Positions 43,001-51,068 are shown, counted from the first letter of the stretch. The stretch is DNA of 64,000 bases from Chitinophaga varians (GCF_012641275.1 NZ_JABAIA010000001.1:2356001-2420000), one strand, 5' to 3'. The notes: a model not told the origin generated them from the sequence alone. Numbers and translations are program-made.

Positions 43001-43422
43001 CTGAAGGCCTTGCTGCCGGCCACTTTCTCCCAGAGTGCTTCGGGATAGGTGACCAGTACTTTTTTACGGATACTGTCTCCGGAAAATTTCATCAGCGCTT
43101 CCGTACGCAACATACTGTGGCTGCTGTTGAACTCCTGGAACTGTCCGGTTTTTTTAAAGGAATCGGGGAAATAGAAAATATCCAGCGCTTGGCTGAGTTC
43201 TTCCAGATCGTTCTGGAAATAGGCTGCCTCCTCTTTATCATTCAGAATAAAGAGATGGTTCGCTTCTGCATTGGCCCAGACTGATACTGCCACAAAATTT
43301 ATTGCACTCCCACTCAGGGAAGAAAGCTGAAAGTATTGTGGGGCGGGTGTTTGAATCCCCTTCACCAGCGTCTGCAGGCGGGCATCACGTTGAAATAATT
43401 GTAATACAGCCTGTAAATTCAT
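40051..43422 (-). CDS. mfd: Transcription-repair coupling factor
   Basis: A 1123-residue SF2 translocase that pushes stalled RNA polymerase off DNA and recruits UvrA. Domains in order: UvrB-like N-terminal part (to about 400), RNA-polymerase-interacting CarD-like domain (LQPGDYVTHIDHGVGVYSGL, about 450), and helicase motifs GDVGFGKTEVAIRAAFKS, VVDEEQKFGV, LTATPIPRTL and QLRGRVGRSNKKAFCYL. The C-terminal TRCF domain follows. Length and order are standard. A TATCTTTG promoter element ends only 8 nt before the ATG, which suggests a transcript with almost no leader. No UvrA gene is nearby. Confidence 0.97.
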   Translation of the reverse strand: MNLQAVLQLFQRDARLQTLVKGIQTPAPQYFQLSSLSGSAINFVAVSVWANAEANHLFILNDKEEAAYFQNDLEELSQALDIFYFPDSFKKTGQFQEFNSSHSMLRTEALMKFSGDSIRKKVLVTYPEALWEKVAGSKAFSSNMVQLKVGDVLKVDPLLEKLIGWGFEHTDFVYEPGQYALRGGILDIYSFGNEKPYRIELFGEDIDSIRLFDPESQLSERKLTQVTLIANMDTHTVDHLKTSLVEFLPANTVVWMKDPAYIQGVVEQMEQRLDDWLLTGQKVKVNDDEDMALSSDDFVKAAPLMEQLLEKTTVVFGNKEYLTEKGIASTTIAFDTQEQPVFNRQFDLLIKDLAQHNNNKYSLFIFADNPRQLERLRSIFEDLKADFVFFPIPVAISHGFIDHSLKLACYTDHQIFQRFHKSRVKQAYNKNKAITMKTLRELQPGDYVTHIDHGVGVYSGLQKIESGGKMQEAIRIIYKNNDLLYVNINSLHKISKYTGKEGVEPRVNKLGSDAWDKLKEKAKTQVKDIAKDLIKLYAVRKAQQGFAHAPDTYLQTELEASFLYEDTPDQSKATADVKRDMEGPAPMDRLVCGDVGFGKTEVAIRAAFKSIVDGKQAAVLVPTTILAFQHYKTFSERLKDFPCTVDYLNRFKSSKEKKETLKKLEEGKIDIIIGTHALLSKDVKFKDLGVLVVDEEQKFGVSAKEKLKQLKHNVDTLTLTATPIPRTLQFSLMGARDLSIINTPPPNRQPIETEVQVFNQDAIRDAIYYETERGGQVYFVHNRVKGLAEMSSLIQGLCPDLAIATAHGQLEGHQLEEVILDFIDRKYDVLVCTNIVESGVDIPNANTIIINNAHHFGLSDLHQLRGRVGRSNKKAFCYLLAPPMSTLTADSRKRLQTLEQHSELGSGFQIAMRDLDIRGAGNLLGGEQSGFMAEIGFDMYQKILDEAIRELKQNEFRDLFKEQLEEKKDFVNDCTIDTDLEILIPDTYIESIQERLNLYQELDNTTDDGRLQQFEHELTDRFGPMPDPVKDLLTMIRCRWMAIQLGFEKMMLKEENLRCYFINNPDSPYFESPTFNHILTYIQTRTNNAKLKQVGKNFMLVVNRIRNMNDLYAFLKGITDSRK

Positions 43423-43430
43423 GAAGGTTG

Positions 43431-43438
43431 CAAAGATA
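43431..43438 (-). promoter_or_regulatory. -7 promoter element of mfd, almost leaderless
   Basis: CAAAGATA on plus, TATCTTTG on minus, 8 nt from the start codon at 43422. Transcription would begin within a few bases of the ATG. No -33 TTTG at the usual spacing. Confidence 0.5.
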
Positions 43439-43582
43439 CGAACATTTGTTTATTTGGTTATTTAGAGATTTAATTATTTGTTTTTCGTAACAGCAAAAGA
43501 GCCAATGGCACACTGGCCAAATATTCAAATGATAAAATTCAAAATGTTTTGTTATATTCAGTGACACCAAATTCCTTTTTCC

Positions 43583-44305
43583 ATGCAGGAGATCTGGTAT
43601 ACAGGCATCGTCACCCGGCTGTTAGATGAAACACCCAATACAAGGCGTTTCTGGATACGTATACCAGAGCTGGAACGATTTGATTTCAAGCCAGGGCAGT
43701 TTGTCACCCTGGACCTTCCCATTCATGAAAAGAAAAACAAGCGCTGGCGCAGTTATTCCATTGCATCCCATCCGGACGGCACCAATGAATTTGAACTGGT
43801 GATCGTGCTGCTGGAGGGAGGTGTTGGCAGCACCTATCTTTTCAATGAGATCAAAGAGGGGAGCACCTTACAGGTAAGAGGCCCGCTGGGCATGTTCACC
43901 CTGCCGGCAGACATGGAAAAAGACCTGTTCCTGATCTGCACCGGTACTGGCATAGCGCCGTTCCGTTCCATGGTGCATCATATACAGCTGCATCAGCTGC
44001 CACATCCCAATATCCATCTGATTTTTGGCTGCCGGTACGAACAGGACCTGCTGTACGCTGATGAAATGCGGCAGCTGGACAAGGACATGCCACGCTTTCA
44101 TTACATCCCCACGCTGAGCCGCCAGGAAGACTGGGCCGGCAAAAAAGGCTACGTACACAGCATCTACGAGGAAATCCTCGCCGGCGACAAACGGCCCGCC
44201 AACTTCTACCTTTGCGGCTGGAAAGCCATGATAGATGAGGCACGGCAGCGCATCACCGCTATGGGGTACGACCGCCATGACATACATCTTGAGCTGTACG
44301 GATAA
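43583..44305 (+). CDS. Ferredoxin-NADP reductase-family flavoprotein
   Basis: A 240-residue FAD/NAD(P) oxidoreductase. The FAD domain has RSYS at 56-59 followed by IAS and the second FAD loop GGVGSTYL at 79-86. The NAD(P) domain opens with CTGTGIAPF (119-127) and has the family ending with CGW near FYLCGWKAM. The length and absence of a ferredoxin or globin domain fit a stand-alone FNR or a reductase subunit. Electron partner unknown; no ferredoxin, hydroxylase or desaturase gene adjoins it. It ends 3 nt before the convergent outer-membrane protein gene. Confidence 0.9.
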   Translation: MQEIWYTGIVTRLLDETPNTRRFWIRIPELERFDFKPGQFVTLDLPIHEKKNKRWRSYSIASHPDGTNEFELVIVLLEGGVGSTYLFNEIKEGSTLQVRGPLGMFTLPADMEKDLFLICTGTGIAPFRSMVHHIQLHQLPHPNIHLIFGCRYEQDLLYADEMRQLDKDMPRFHYIPTLSRQEDWAGKKGYVHSIYEEILAGDKRPANFYLCGWKAMIDEARQRITAMGYDRHDIHLELYG

Positions 44306-44308
44306 AGC

Positions 44309-44932
44309 TTAGAAACAATAGCCGAAACCTGTGTCCATATTAGGGGTTACCTGATTGGAAGAAAACATCAGCATAGCTCCTATCCTGAATATAAAATGTT
44401 TATTGATAAAATGCCGCCGGCCTCCGATTGACAACCACCCCAGAATAGTGCGATCCGAAGCCCCTTCTTCAAACCAAAGCGAGTCGCCAAACATGTAAGT
44501 CATACCACCACCCACTTCCAGGCAGTTCCTGTCCGGATCAGGCAGGGCGAACACATAATTAATACCTCCAAAGAGAGTGGGGCGGTCGGGAACGGAAAAG
44601 CCGTGTGTAATTGTACTGTCCCGGATTGTTCTTCCCGCCGGGACACGTTTATGAGAGTACCATGTTTCCTCATAACGAGGCACGATACCGGCGCCTACGC
44701 GCATTCCCCAACCAGTTCTTTTTCCATTAAAACGCGTATCATAGTTAACGCCAATACCGCAGGCAGGCCCGAACAGCGTGCCATACACGACATGCGGCCA
44801 TTTCTTAGGCAAATAAACCGGTTGTTCTTTGCGGGGGCGGGAATGAAGGGTGGAGTCCCGGGGCGTGTTTTGGGCAGAAAGGGAAATACTGCAAAACAAA
44901 AGGGCCACAGTCGTTACAGTTCGTATATGCAT
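44309..44932 (-). CDS. Secreted protein, probable small outer-membrane beta-barrel
   Basis: A 207-residue protein with a signal peptide of about 20 residues (cleavage after SLSAQ). A mature part follows with alternating strands ending in aromatic residues (GWGMRVGAGIVPRY, TLFGGINYVFALPD, LEVGGGMTYMFG, FIFRIGAMLMF) and a C-terminal GFGYCF. This is the usual look of an eight-stranded Bacteroidota barrel. No family recognised. It starts 45 nt after glyS, but a long hairpin covers its start codon and first codons (44902-44967), so its expression may be restrained. Confidence 0.68.
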   Translation of the reverse strand: MHIRTVTTVALLFCSISLSAQNTPRDSTLHSRPRKEQPVYLPKKWPHVVYGTLFGPACGIGVNYDTRFNGKRTGWGMRVGAGIVPRYEETWYSHKRVPAGRTIRDSTITHGFSVPDRPTLFGGINYVFALPDPDRNCLEVGGGMTYMFGDSLWFEEGASDRTILGWLSIGGRRHFINKHFIFRIGAMLMFSSNQVTPNMDTGFGYCF

Positions 44933-44967
44933 AGGGGTAAGGGATATACGAATTAAACGGCTGTGGC
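44902..44967 (-). promoter_or_regulatory. Two-tier hairpin over the start of the barrel gene, terminator-like tail
   Basis: On the minus strand an outer stem (44954-44967 with 44902-44915; 13 of 14 positions pair) encloses a perfect 9-bp inner stem (44945-44953 with 44920-44928). The ATG at 44930-44932 is in the loop. Directly after comes CTTTTGTTTT. It looks like the glyS terminator placed inside the next gene's first codons. Confidence 0.6.
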
Positions 44968-44977
44968 CCCTGATATG

Positions 44978-46405
44978 TTACATGATCTTGCTCAGAACAA
45001 TGTTTTTCACTTCTGTGAGCGGAACGCGTTCCTGCTCCATGGAGTCACGGTAACGGATGGTAACGGTTCCGTCTTCTTTGGTCTGGTGGTCAATGGTCAC
45101 GCAGAAAGGCGTACCGATGGCGTCCTGACGGCGGTAACGTTTGCCAATACTATCTTTTTCCTCGTAGTAGCAATGGAAATGTTGTTTACACTCATTTACG
45201 AGTAATTGCGCGACTTCCGGCAGACCATCTTTTTTGGTCAGCGGGAACACCGCCAGTTTGATAGGCGCCAGTTTCGCGGGGAACTTCAGTACCACGCGGC
45301 TGTCCTGCTTTTCCGGTGTGCTGAGGTCCTGCTCTTCGTAAGCGTTGCAGACTGTCAGCAGGAACATACGATCCAGACCGATAGAGGTTTCTATCACGTA
45401 AGGCACGTAGTTCTGGTTTATTTCCGTATCGAAATACTGGATTTTTTTCTTGCTGTATTCCTGGTGTTGTTTCAGGTCGAAGTCAGTACGGGAGTGGATA
45501 CCTTCCACTTCCTTAAAGCCAATCGGGAAGTCGAATTCGATGTCCACAGCGGCATCGGCGTAGTGCGCCAGTTTCACGTGGTCTTTGAAACGGTATTTGG
45601 AAGGATCGGTGCCGAGGCTCAGGTGCCATTGCATCCTTTCTTCTTTCCATTTCTCATACCATTCTTTCTGTGTGCCAGGGCGTACGAAGAACTGCATTTC
45701 CATCTGTTCAAATTCACGCATACGGAAAATGAACTGACGGGCAACGATTTCATTACGGAAGGCTTTACCAATCTGCGCGATGCCGAAAGGCACTTTCATC
45801 CTGCCGGTTTTCTGCACGTTGAGGAAATTCACGAAGATACCCTGTGCAGTTTCCGGACGCAGGTATATTTCGCTGGCTTCGTCAGTAACACTGCCCAGCT
45901 GGGTGGAGAACATCAGGTTAAACTGACGGACGTCTGTCCAGTTGGATGTCCCGCTGACAGTGCAGCTTATCTTTTTCTCTTCGATCAGGGTTTTCAGGCC
46001 TGCGAAGTCATTTTCTTTCAGGAGCTCGTCCATTTGGGCCAGCACGGCGTTGCCTTCTGCTTCAGGCAGCGTTTCAGCATACGCTTCAATCAGGTGGTCT
46101 ACCCGGTAGCGTTTTTTGCTGTCCTTGTTGTCGATCATGGGATCGCTGAAGTTGTCCACGTGACCGGACGCCTTCCAGGTGGTAGGGTGCATAAAGATGG
46201 CCGCATCAATCCCCACGATGTTCTCGTGCAGCTGGGTCATGCTTTTCCACCAGTAGTCCTTAATATTTTTTTTCAGCTCGGAACCGTACTGACCGTAGTC
46301 GTACACCGCGCTGAGCCCATCGTATATTTCGCTGGACTGAAAAACAAAACCGTATTCTTTACAGTGCGATATGATCGCCTGGAATTTATTCTGATCTGTA
46401 GACAT
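44978..46405 (-). CDS. glyS: Glycyl-tRNA synthetase, homodimeric class II type
   Basis: A 475-residue synthetase charging tRNA-Gly. It has the single-chain alpha2 architecture. The catalytic domain has the eukaryotic/archaeal-like N-terminus (CKEYGFVFQSSEIYDGLSAVY), motif 2 region YLRPETAQGIFVNF and FRNEIVARQFIFRMREF, and motif 3 TSIGLDRMFLL. The anticodon-binding domain follows (LAPIKLAVFPLTKKDGLPEV). Length is typical (460-510). A TATCTTTG element ends 7 nt before the ATG, so the mRNA may be leaderless. The plus-strand frame of 422 codons over 45206-46474 is a shadow. Confidence 0.96.
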   Translation of the reverse strand: MSTDQNKFQAIISHCKEYGFVFQSSEIYDGLSAVYDYGQYGSELKKNIKDYWWKSMTQLHENIVGIDAAIFMHPTTWKASGHVDNFSDPMIDNKDSKKRYRVDHLIEAYAETLPEAEGNAVLAQMDELLKENDFAGLKTLIEEKKISCTVSGTSNWTDVRQFNLMFSTQLGSVTDEASEIYLRPETAQGIFVNFLNVQKTGRMKVPFGIAQIGKAFRNEIVARQFIFRMREFEQMEMQFFVRPGTQKEWYEKWKEERMQWHLSLGTDPSKYRFKDHVKLAHYADAAVDIEFDFPIGFKEVEGIHSRTDFDLKQHQEYSKKKIQYFDTEINQNYVPYVIETSIGLDRMFLLTVCNAYEEQDLSTPEKQDSRVVLKFPAKLAPIKLAVFPLTKKDGLPEVAQLLVNECKQHFHCYYEEKDSIGKRYRRQDAIGTPFCVTIDHQTKEDGTVTIRYRDSMEQERVPLTEVKNIVLSKIM

Positions 46406-46412
46406 AGTCGCG

Positions 46413-46420
46413 CAAAGATA
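46413..46420 (-). promoter_or_regulatory. -7 promoter element of glyS, almost leaderless
   Basis: TATCTTTG on the minus strand, identical to the elements before mfd and the WecA-like gene, placed 7 nt upstream of the glyS ATG at 46405. Confidence 0.5.
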
Positions 46421-46485
46421 AATGCCAATTTTGAAAATATGATTGTAATTATTTTATTATATATATCTAACTAAGATAAATATTT

Positions 46486-47442
46486 TTACCCCTCTTCCAC
46501 CGCATCAACGGGGGCTGGGGGCTCATGAGGTACTTCTATTTGTTTTACCCAGACAGCATAATCATTGGGGTAGATCTCTCTTCCGGAGTGCTTTATGTAT
46601 TGGCGGGTAAAAACCGCTCCGAAATACAGGATGGCTGCGGAATAGTATACCCATAACAGGATAATGACCACAGAACCTGCCGCCCCATAGGTAGAGCTGA
46701 CCTTGCTGGCTCCCAGGTAGTAGCCGATGGCGAATTTACCGATCATAAACAGCACGGCCGTCGCCACAGCGCCCACCCGCACGTCTTTCCATTTGATCCG
46801 CGCATCGGGCAAGACCTTGAAGATGATGGCAAACAGGGTGGTGATCACCAGGAAAGGCACTACCAGGTTGGCCACATATACGATGAGGGTGGTGGTCAAT
46901 TTAGTAGGGATAAGCTGTGTCAGTACATTCTGAAACAGCTCCACCAGGCCATTGACAGCCAGCGATACCAGCAAAATAAAGCCCATGCTGACTACCAGCG
47001 AAAAAGACAACAATCTGTTGATGAGCATACGCAGCAGGCCGTTTTTCTTGGGCTTCGATTTCAGTCCCCAGATAAAATTGATAGAATCCTGTATTTCTGC
47101 AAACACACCGGTGGCGCCAATGATCAGTGTCACAAAACCCACCATGGTGGCCCAGCTCATATCGTTGGACAGGGTAGCGTTGCGGATCATGGATTGTATC
47201 TGGATGGCCGCCTCGCTACCAACCAGGCCTTGTATCTGGCCATATATACTGCCTTCCACCGCTTCCTTTCCAAGGAACAGGTCACAGAAGAAGATGATGA
47301 TAATGAGCATGGGAGCTACGGAGAAGATAGTATAATAAGCCAGCGCGGCGCTGAGTTTCAGCACTTTATCGTCTATAAAAGCACTGCCGGACGCCTTTAG
47401 CACCGTCCAGTACAGTTGTATTTTTCCCATTGTTTTATTCAT
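46486..47442 (-). CDS. YihY/BrkB-family integral membrane protein
   Basis: A 318-residue inner-membrane protein of the YihY/virulence-factor-BrkB family (UPF0761) with about six helices. It carries the family features LSAALAYYTIFSVAPMLIII near the N-terminus, VGFVTLIIGATGVFAEIQDSINFIW in the middle and YGAAGSVVIILLWVYYSA near the C-terminus. The family was once proposed to be tRNA-processing RNase BN, which was later withdrawn; no function is proven. The frame opens at 47487, but 47442 (MNKTMGKIQ) is preferred because the added 15 residues would be coded by a hairpin at 47458-47500. Confidence 0.88.
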   Translation of the reverse strand: MNKTMGKIQLYWTVLKASGSAFIDDKVLKLSAALAYYTIFSVAPMLIIIIFFCDLFLGKEAVEGSIYGQIQGLVGSEAAIQIQSMIRNATLSNDMSWATMVGFVTLIIGATGVFAEIQDSINFIWGLKSKPKKNGLLRMLINRLLSFSLVVSMGFILLVSLAVNGLVELFQNVLTQLIPTKLTTTLIVYVANLVVPFLVITTLFAIIFKVLPDARIKWKDVRVGAVATAVLFMIGKFAIGYYLGASKVSSTYGAAGSVVIILLWVYYSAAILYFGAVFTRQYIKHSGREIYPNDYAVWVKQIEVPHEPPAPVDAVEEG

Positions 47443-47457
47443 GCTGCAGGTTTTTAC

Positions 47458-47500
47458 CCACAGGAAGCAAAAAGCATGCATAGGCATTTGCTTCCTGTGG
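47458..47500 (-). terminator. Hairpin between the MazG-like and BrkB genes
   Basis: A perfect 14-bp stem (47458-47471 with 47487-47500) and 15-nt loop, 21 nt after the MazG-like stop. No T-run follows on minus, so it may be a partial terminator or a leader element of the BrkB gene. Confidence 0.5.
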
Positions 47501-47520
47501 CATAGGCGTAGTGCGGGTGA

Positions 47521-47847
47521 TTATTTCAGTTTAGGATTGTTGGTATGCCGGGTAGCGTCCCGGATATTTTTTTTGTCGAAGTTTTTCTCCAGTGCCACGG
47601 TCATGTCTATGCCGGTTTGATTGGCAATACATAACACCACCCACATGACATCGGCCAGTTCATCGGCCAGTTCCCTTTTTTTGTCACTGTCTTTAGCAGA
47701 CTGGTCGCCAAACTGCCTGGCCATTACACGGGCCACTTCACCTACTTCTTCCGTGAGGATGGCCATATTGGTCAGCTCACTGAAATAGCGTACCCCGGTA
47801 GTGTTGATCCAGTTGTCGATTTTTTCCTGTGCTTCCTGTATAGTCAT
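47521..47847 (-). CDS. MazG-like nucleotide pyrophosphohydrolase
   Basis: A 108-residue all-helical protein of the MazG/dUTPase-like superfamily, which splits (d)NTPs to NMP and pyrophosphate to clean nucleotide pools. The metal-binding pattern EExxE...ExxD is intact: Glu33, Glu34, Glu37, then Glu63 and Asp66 in ELADELADVMW. It is a single domain, as in the short MazG proteins acting as dimers or tetramers. It sits 55 nt downstream of dtd on the same strand, so the two may be co-transcribed as nucleotide and aminoacyl-tRNA quality-control genes. Confidence 0.88.
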   Translation of the reverse strand: MTIQEAQEKIDNWINTTGVRYFSELTNMAILTEEVGEVARVMARQFGDQSAKDSDKKRELADELADVMWVVLCIANQTGIDMTVALEKNFDKKNIRDATRHTNNPKLK

Positions 47848-47902
47848 GGATAATGAATTGTAGTGTTTAAAGATAACGGATTGCAGGCATAATGGTTTTA
47901 TG

Positions 47903-48355
47903 TTATTCCCGCTGGTGGGTGTCTATAATAATAGTGACCGGCCCATCGTTGAGCAGCGCTACTTTCATATCAGCGCCAAAGATGCCGCGCTGGATGGTGG
48001 TCCCAAGGTCCTGCTCCAGCTGTACGATCATTTTTTCATACAGGGGGATGGCCACGTCCGGTTTACTGGCACGGATATACGAAGGCCTGTTGCCTTTTTT
48101 CGTAGAAGCGTGCAGGGTAAACTGGCTGACCAGCAGTATGTCAGCATGCATGTCTTTTACGGAAACGTTCATTACGCCGGCATCATCGTTGAAAATGCGC
48201 AGGTTGACGATCTTGCTGCTCAGCCACTGGATATCTTCCGGGCCGTCAGCATCTTCAATGCCCAGCAAAACCAGCAGGCCCTGCCCGATCTGGCCGGTGA
48301 TAACGCCATCCACTGTGACAGATGCTTCGGATACCCGCTGTATAACTGCTCTCAT
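47903..48355 (-). CDS. dtd: D-aminoacyl-tRNA deacylase
   Basis: A 150-residue DTD, the usual length. It opens with MRAVIQRVSEASVTVDG, has the active-site motif SQFTL (in LLVSQFTLHA) and the second signature NDGPVTIIID near the C-terminus, matching N-x-G-P-V/F-T. The homodimeric enzyme removes D-amino acids, and mischarged glycine, from tRNA and so keeps translation homochiral. All key motifs are intact. Divergent from the lipoprotein gene at 48451. Confidence 0.96.
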   Translation of the reverse strand: MRAVIQRVSEASVTVDGVITGQIGQGLLVLLGIEDADGPEDIQWLSSKIVNLRIFNDDAGVMNVSVKDMHADILLVSQFTLHASTKKGNRPSYIRASKPDVAIPLYEKMIVQLEQDLGTTIQRGIFGADMKVALLNDGPVTIIIDTHQRE

Positions 48356-48450
48356 ATCAAATTCCTGTTTTAATCAGGCGGAAAATTAAGACAAACCACG
48401 GTAACATTTCCTGCTTTTGTACGCTTAACAGATACCAAAATCTATTGTTT

Positions 48451-48912
48451 ATGCCACGTATTTTACCAGGTATCCTGTTAGTCGCCCTGCTGGCAGGCAG
48501 CTGCAGCCGTAAGGACAAAACTCCCTGTAACAGCAATGACATTGCTACCCTGAAGGCGGCCATCGGTTTCCCGTTCCGGTTGACCGATCCGCAAACCGGC
48601 GCAGATCTCGTCACCGGCCCGGGAGCCACTATTCCGCTTGACAGTGTACGATTTATCCGGCCCAATGGCCAATCCGGCTTCTGGGTGGAAAAGGCCACCC
48701 GTCGTAACAGCGTTACCTATCTCCAGGGACCTGCCGCGCCAAACATGGTGCTTGAAGTTGGCCAAACCGGCAAGGTCGTGCAGTTGAAAATAAATATGGT
48801 ATTCAGGCAGGTTGCCTGTTCCTCCGAACTTACCGGCGTTACCGTCGGGGATAACGCTGTACCACTTAAAAAAGACAGCACTGACGCTTATCTCATTCCT
48901 TTTTCCCGGTGA
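48451..48912 (+). CDS. Small lipoprotein of unknown function
   Basis: A 153-residue protein. The signal ends in a lipobox LAGSC with Cys18, and the mature part is about 135 residues, beta-rich with two more cysteines (TPCNSND and RQVACSSE) that could form a disulphide. No family recognised. The frame allows a TTG two codons earlier at 48445; the ATG at 48451 is taken. Monocistronic, between divergent dtd and arfB, which has its own promoter. Confidence 0.72.
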   Translation: MPRILPGILLVALLAGSCSRKDKTPCNSNDIATLKAAIGFPFRLTDPQTGADLVTGPGATIPLDSVRFIRPNGQSGFWVEKATRRNSVTYLQGPAAPNMVLEVGQTGKVVQLKINMVFRQVACSSELTGVTVGDNAVPLKKDSTDAYLIPFSR

Positions 48913-49050
48913 TCTTTTTCCTACTGTTCATTTCAGCCAGTCAGCCACAGGCAGTCCTGGCTTTTTGTGATGTGCCATCCATTATGCTTACCTTCGGAAA
49001 CTCCTTTTCGTTGTTTTCAACGTTACAACCCGGGACTTTCGGCCGCGGAA

Positions 49051-49081
49051 TTGATTTTGCCGGCCAATTAACGTAAATTTG
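49051..49081 (+). promoter_or_regulatory. Promoter of arfB
   Basis: TTG (49051-49053), a 20-nt spacer and TAAATTTG (49074-49081), a good Bacteroidota -33/-7 pair; the leader to the ATG at 49104 would be about 16 nt. Confidence 0.65.
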
Positions 49082-49103
49082 CATTACAAAAAAGAATCAT
49101 ACA

Positions 49104-49502
49104 ATGAACATTAATGTTACACCTGAGCTCACCTTCCGAACGGCCCGCAGCGGCGGTTCCGGCGGACAGCATGTGAACAAGGTGGAAACCATGGTGGAAG
49201 GTGCTTTTAACATTGAAGCCTCCGCCTTGTTAACCCCTGAGCAGAAACAACTGCTCCATGAGAAGCTGGCCAACCGTATCAATTCGGAAGGCATCCTACA
49301 GGTAAGATCACAGACGGCCCGTACCCAGCTGGGCAACAAACAGGAGGTTATTTTCAAAATAAATGACCTGGTCAACAAAGCACTGGTCCCCCGCAAGAAA
49401 AGAATAGCCACCAAAATACCCAAGGCGGTAGTTGAAAAAAGGATACAGTTCAAGAAGCGGTTGTCTGAGAAAAAACAGCTGCGGAGAGGCAATTTTGAAT
49501 AA
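49104..49502 (+). CDS. arfB: Peptidyl-tRNA hydrolase ArfB (ribosome rescue, RF-1 domain)
   Basis: A 132-residue protein of the ArfB/YaeJ/ICT1 group. It consists of a release-factor catalytic domain with the GGQ motif (Gly20-Gly21-Gln22, in RSGGSGGQHVNKVET) and a basic C-terminal tail (KKRIATKIPKAVVEKRIQFK) that in this family slides into the empty mRNA channel of stalled ribosomes. No stop-codon-reading domain is present, so it is not RF1/RF2. It has its own promoter; the flippase gene starts 34 nt later and may be read through. Confidence 0.93.
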   Translation: MNINVTPELTFRTARSGGSGGQHVNKVETMVEGAFNIEASALLTPEQKQLLHEKLANRINSEGILQVRSQTARTQLGNKQEVIFKINDLVNKALVPRKKRIATKIPKAVVEKRIQFKKRLSEKKQLRRGNFE

Positions 49503-49535
49503 CGGCAATTGTATTTTGCATAAAATTTTTAGGGT

Positions 49536-51068
49536 TTGAGCATCAAGAAACTGGCAGGACAGACGGTTTATTACGGGTTGAGTAATATTGTGAGCAAGCT
49601 GCTCAATTATTTCCTGACGCCTTTTTACCTCGGCATTTTAAGCAGGGCCTCCTTCGGGGAGATGTCTAACGTATATGCCTATATCCCTTTCGCCAATATT
49701 GTGCTCACTTATGGTATGGAGACGGCCTTTTTCAGGTTTGCCAAACAGGAAAACAAATCCCATGTGCTGGGCACGTCCACCATATCCCTGCTGATATCCA
49801 CGATATCCATCACTATCCTGCTGTTGCTGCTACGGGGGCCGGTGATCAATTCGTACACCGGGGAACTGGCCGGGCTTACCGGGCATCCGGCGTTTTACAC
49901 CTACATCGTGCTGCTCATGGCCTTTGACGCGCTGACAGCCATCCCCTTTGCGCAGTTGCGGCTGGAAGGCCGCCCGGTGCGGTATGCCGCCATCCGGGTA
50001 GCCGGTATCCTGACTACTATCTTTTTCAATATCTTTTTCCTGGTCATCTGCCCCAAACTGGCTGCAGCCGGTCATCAGTGGGTACCGGGCCTGCATAACG
50101 GCAGCGACCAAACGGGATATATCTACCTCAGTAATATGCTGGGCAGCGCGGTCACCCTGGTGCTGTTCCTGCCGCAAATACGGCAGATAGAATGGAAGTT
50201 TGACCCCGCGCTCTGGAAAAAGATGCTCCATTACGCCCTGCCGCTGATCATTGTAGGCATGGCCGGCATGGTCAACGAGACCTTTGACAGGGCCTGGTTC
50301 CTGCCACAGTTCCTTCCCGGCAACAATATGGAGGCCAAAAAAGAGATCATCGCCCTGTACAGCGCCAACTACAAGCTCGCCATACTGATCACCATGTTCA
50401 TACAGGCGTTCCGGTTAGGGGCGGAGCCTTTCTTCTTTAAGCAGGCGGAAAGTCGAGACCCTCAAAAGGTATATGCCAGGATTATGAAGCTGTTTGTAGT
50501 GATGCTCTGCTTCATGTTCCTCTTTGTAAGCCTGTACCTCAATGTCTGGAAGATATTCCTGCGGGTGCCCTTCTACTACCAGGGCATGCGGATAGTGCCC
50601 GTGCTGCTGCTGGCGAACATGTTCCTCGGCATTTATTACAACCTGACTATCTGGTTCAAACTCACCGACCGTACCAAGACCGGTGCCATCATCACCCTGA
50701 TCACGGCTGTACTGGCTTTCCTTCTTAATTACTGGTGGATACCCGTAATGGGCTACTATGGGGCCGCACTGGCCACCATGGTCTGCTATTTCGTGCAGAT
50801 GGTGGTCTGCTACGTATGGGGGCAGCGTTATTACCCGATACCTTACCATCTCCCTAAACTGATCACCTACATCGGGCTGGCCGTGCTTACCTACTATGTG
50901 TTCAGCTGGCTGAATGCCAAAGTGCTTTCCCCCGGCGATATCTATGCCATGAAGCCTTTATCCCTTGCAGTGGCCACCTTGTTGTTTGGAGCCTATGCAT
51001 GGTTTATCTTCCGGATGGAGAAAAAGGAGTTCGCCCGGATGCCGTTTATCGGGAAATACATTAAATAG
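49536..51068 (+). CDS. Wzx-like polysaccharide flippase of the MOP superfamily
   Basis: A 510-residue protein with about 14 membrane helices, the architecture of Wzx/RfbX and other lipid-linked oligosaccharide flippases. It opens with the usual short basic helix and SNIVSKLLNYFLTPFYLGIL. The start is TTG at 49536 (reading MSIKKLAGQ); the next ATG is about 35 codons later and would remove the first helix. No glycosyltransferase genes surround it, so the glycan is unknown; the WecA-like gene at 2785 is far away. The last coding base is 9 nt from the stop of the convergent MBL gene. Confidence 0.87.
   Translation: MSIKKLAGQTVYYGLSNIVSKLLNYFLTPFYLGILSRASFGEMSNVYAYIPFANIVLTYGMETAFFRFAKQENKSHVLGTSTISLLISTISITILLLLLRGPVINSYTGELAGLTGHPAFYTYIVLLMAFDALTAIPFAQLRLEGRPVRYAAIRVAGILTTIFFNIFFLVICPKLAAAGHQWVPGLHNGSDQTGYIYLSNMLGSAVTLVLFLPQIRQIEWKFDPALWKKMLHYALPLIIVGMAGMVNETFDRAWFLPQFLPGNNMEAKKEIIALYSANYKLAILITMFIQAFRLGAEPFFFKQAESRDPQKVYARIMKLFVVMLCFMFLFVSLYLNVWKIFLRVPFYYQGMRIVPVLLLANMFLGIYYNLTIWFKLTDRTKTGAIITLITAVLAFLLNYWWIPVMGYYGAALATMVCYFVQMVVCYVWGQRYYPIPYHLPKLITYIGLAVLTYYVFSWLNAKVLSPGDIYAMKPLSLAVATLLFGAYAWFIFRMEKKEFARMPFIGKYIK

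Noticed and set aside
45206..46474. 422-codon open frame on the plus strand
   Set aside because: Antisense to glyS, which is certain from its motifs. No motif of its own, and the composition (many His, Phe, Val) is typical of a shadow.
47443..47487. Upstream start of the BrkB-family protein
   Set aside because: The extra 15 codons are in the hairpin at 47458-47500 and do not match the family N-terminus.
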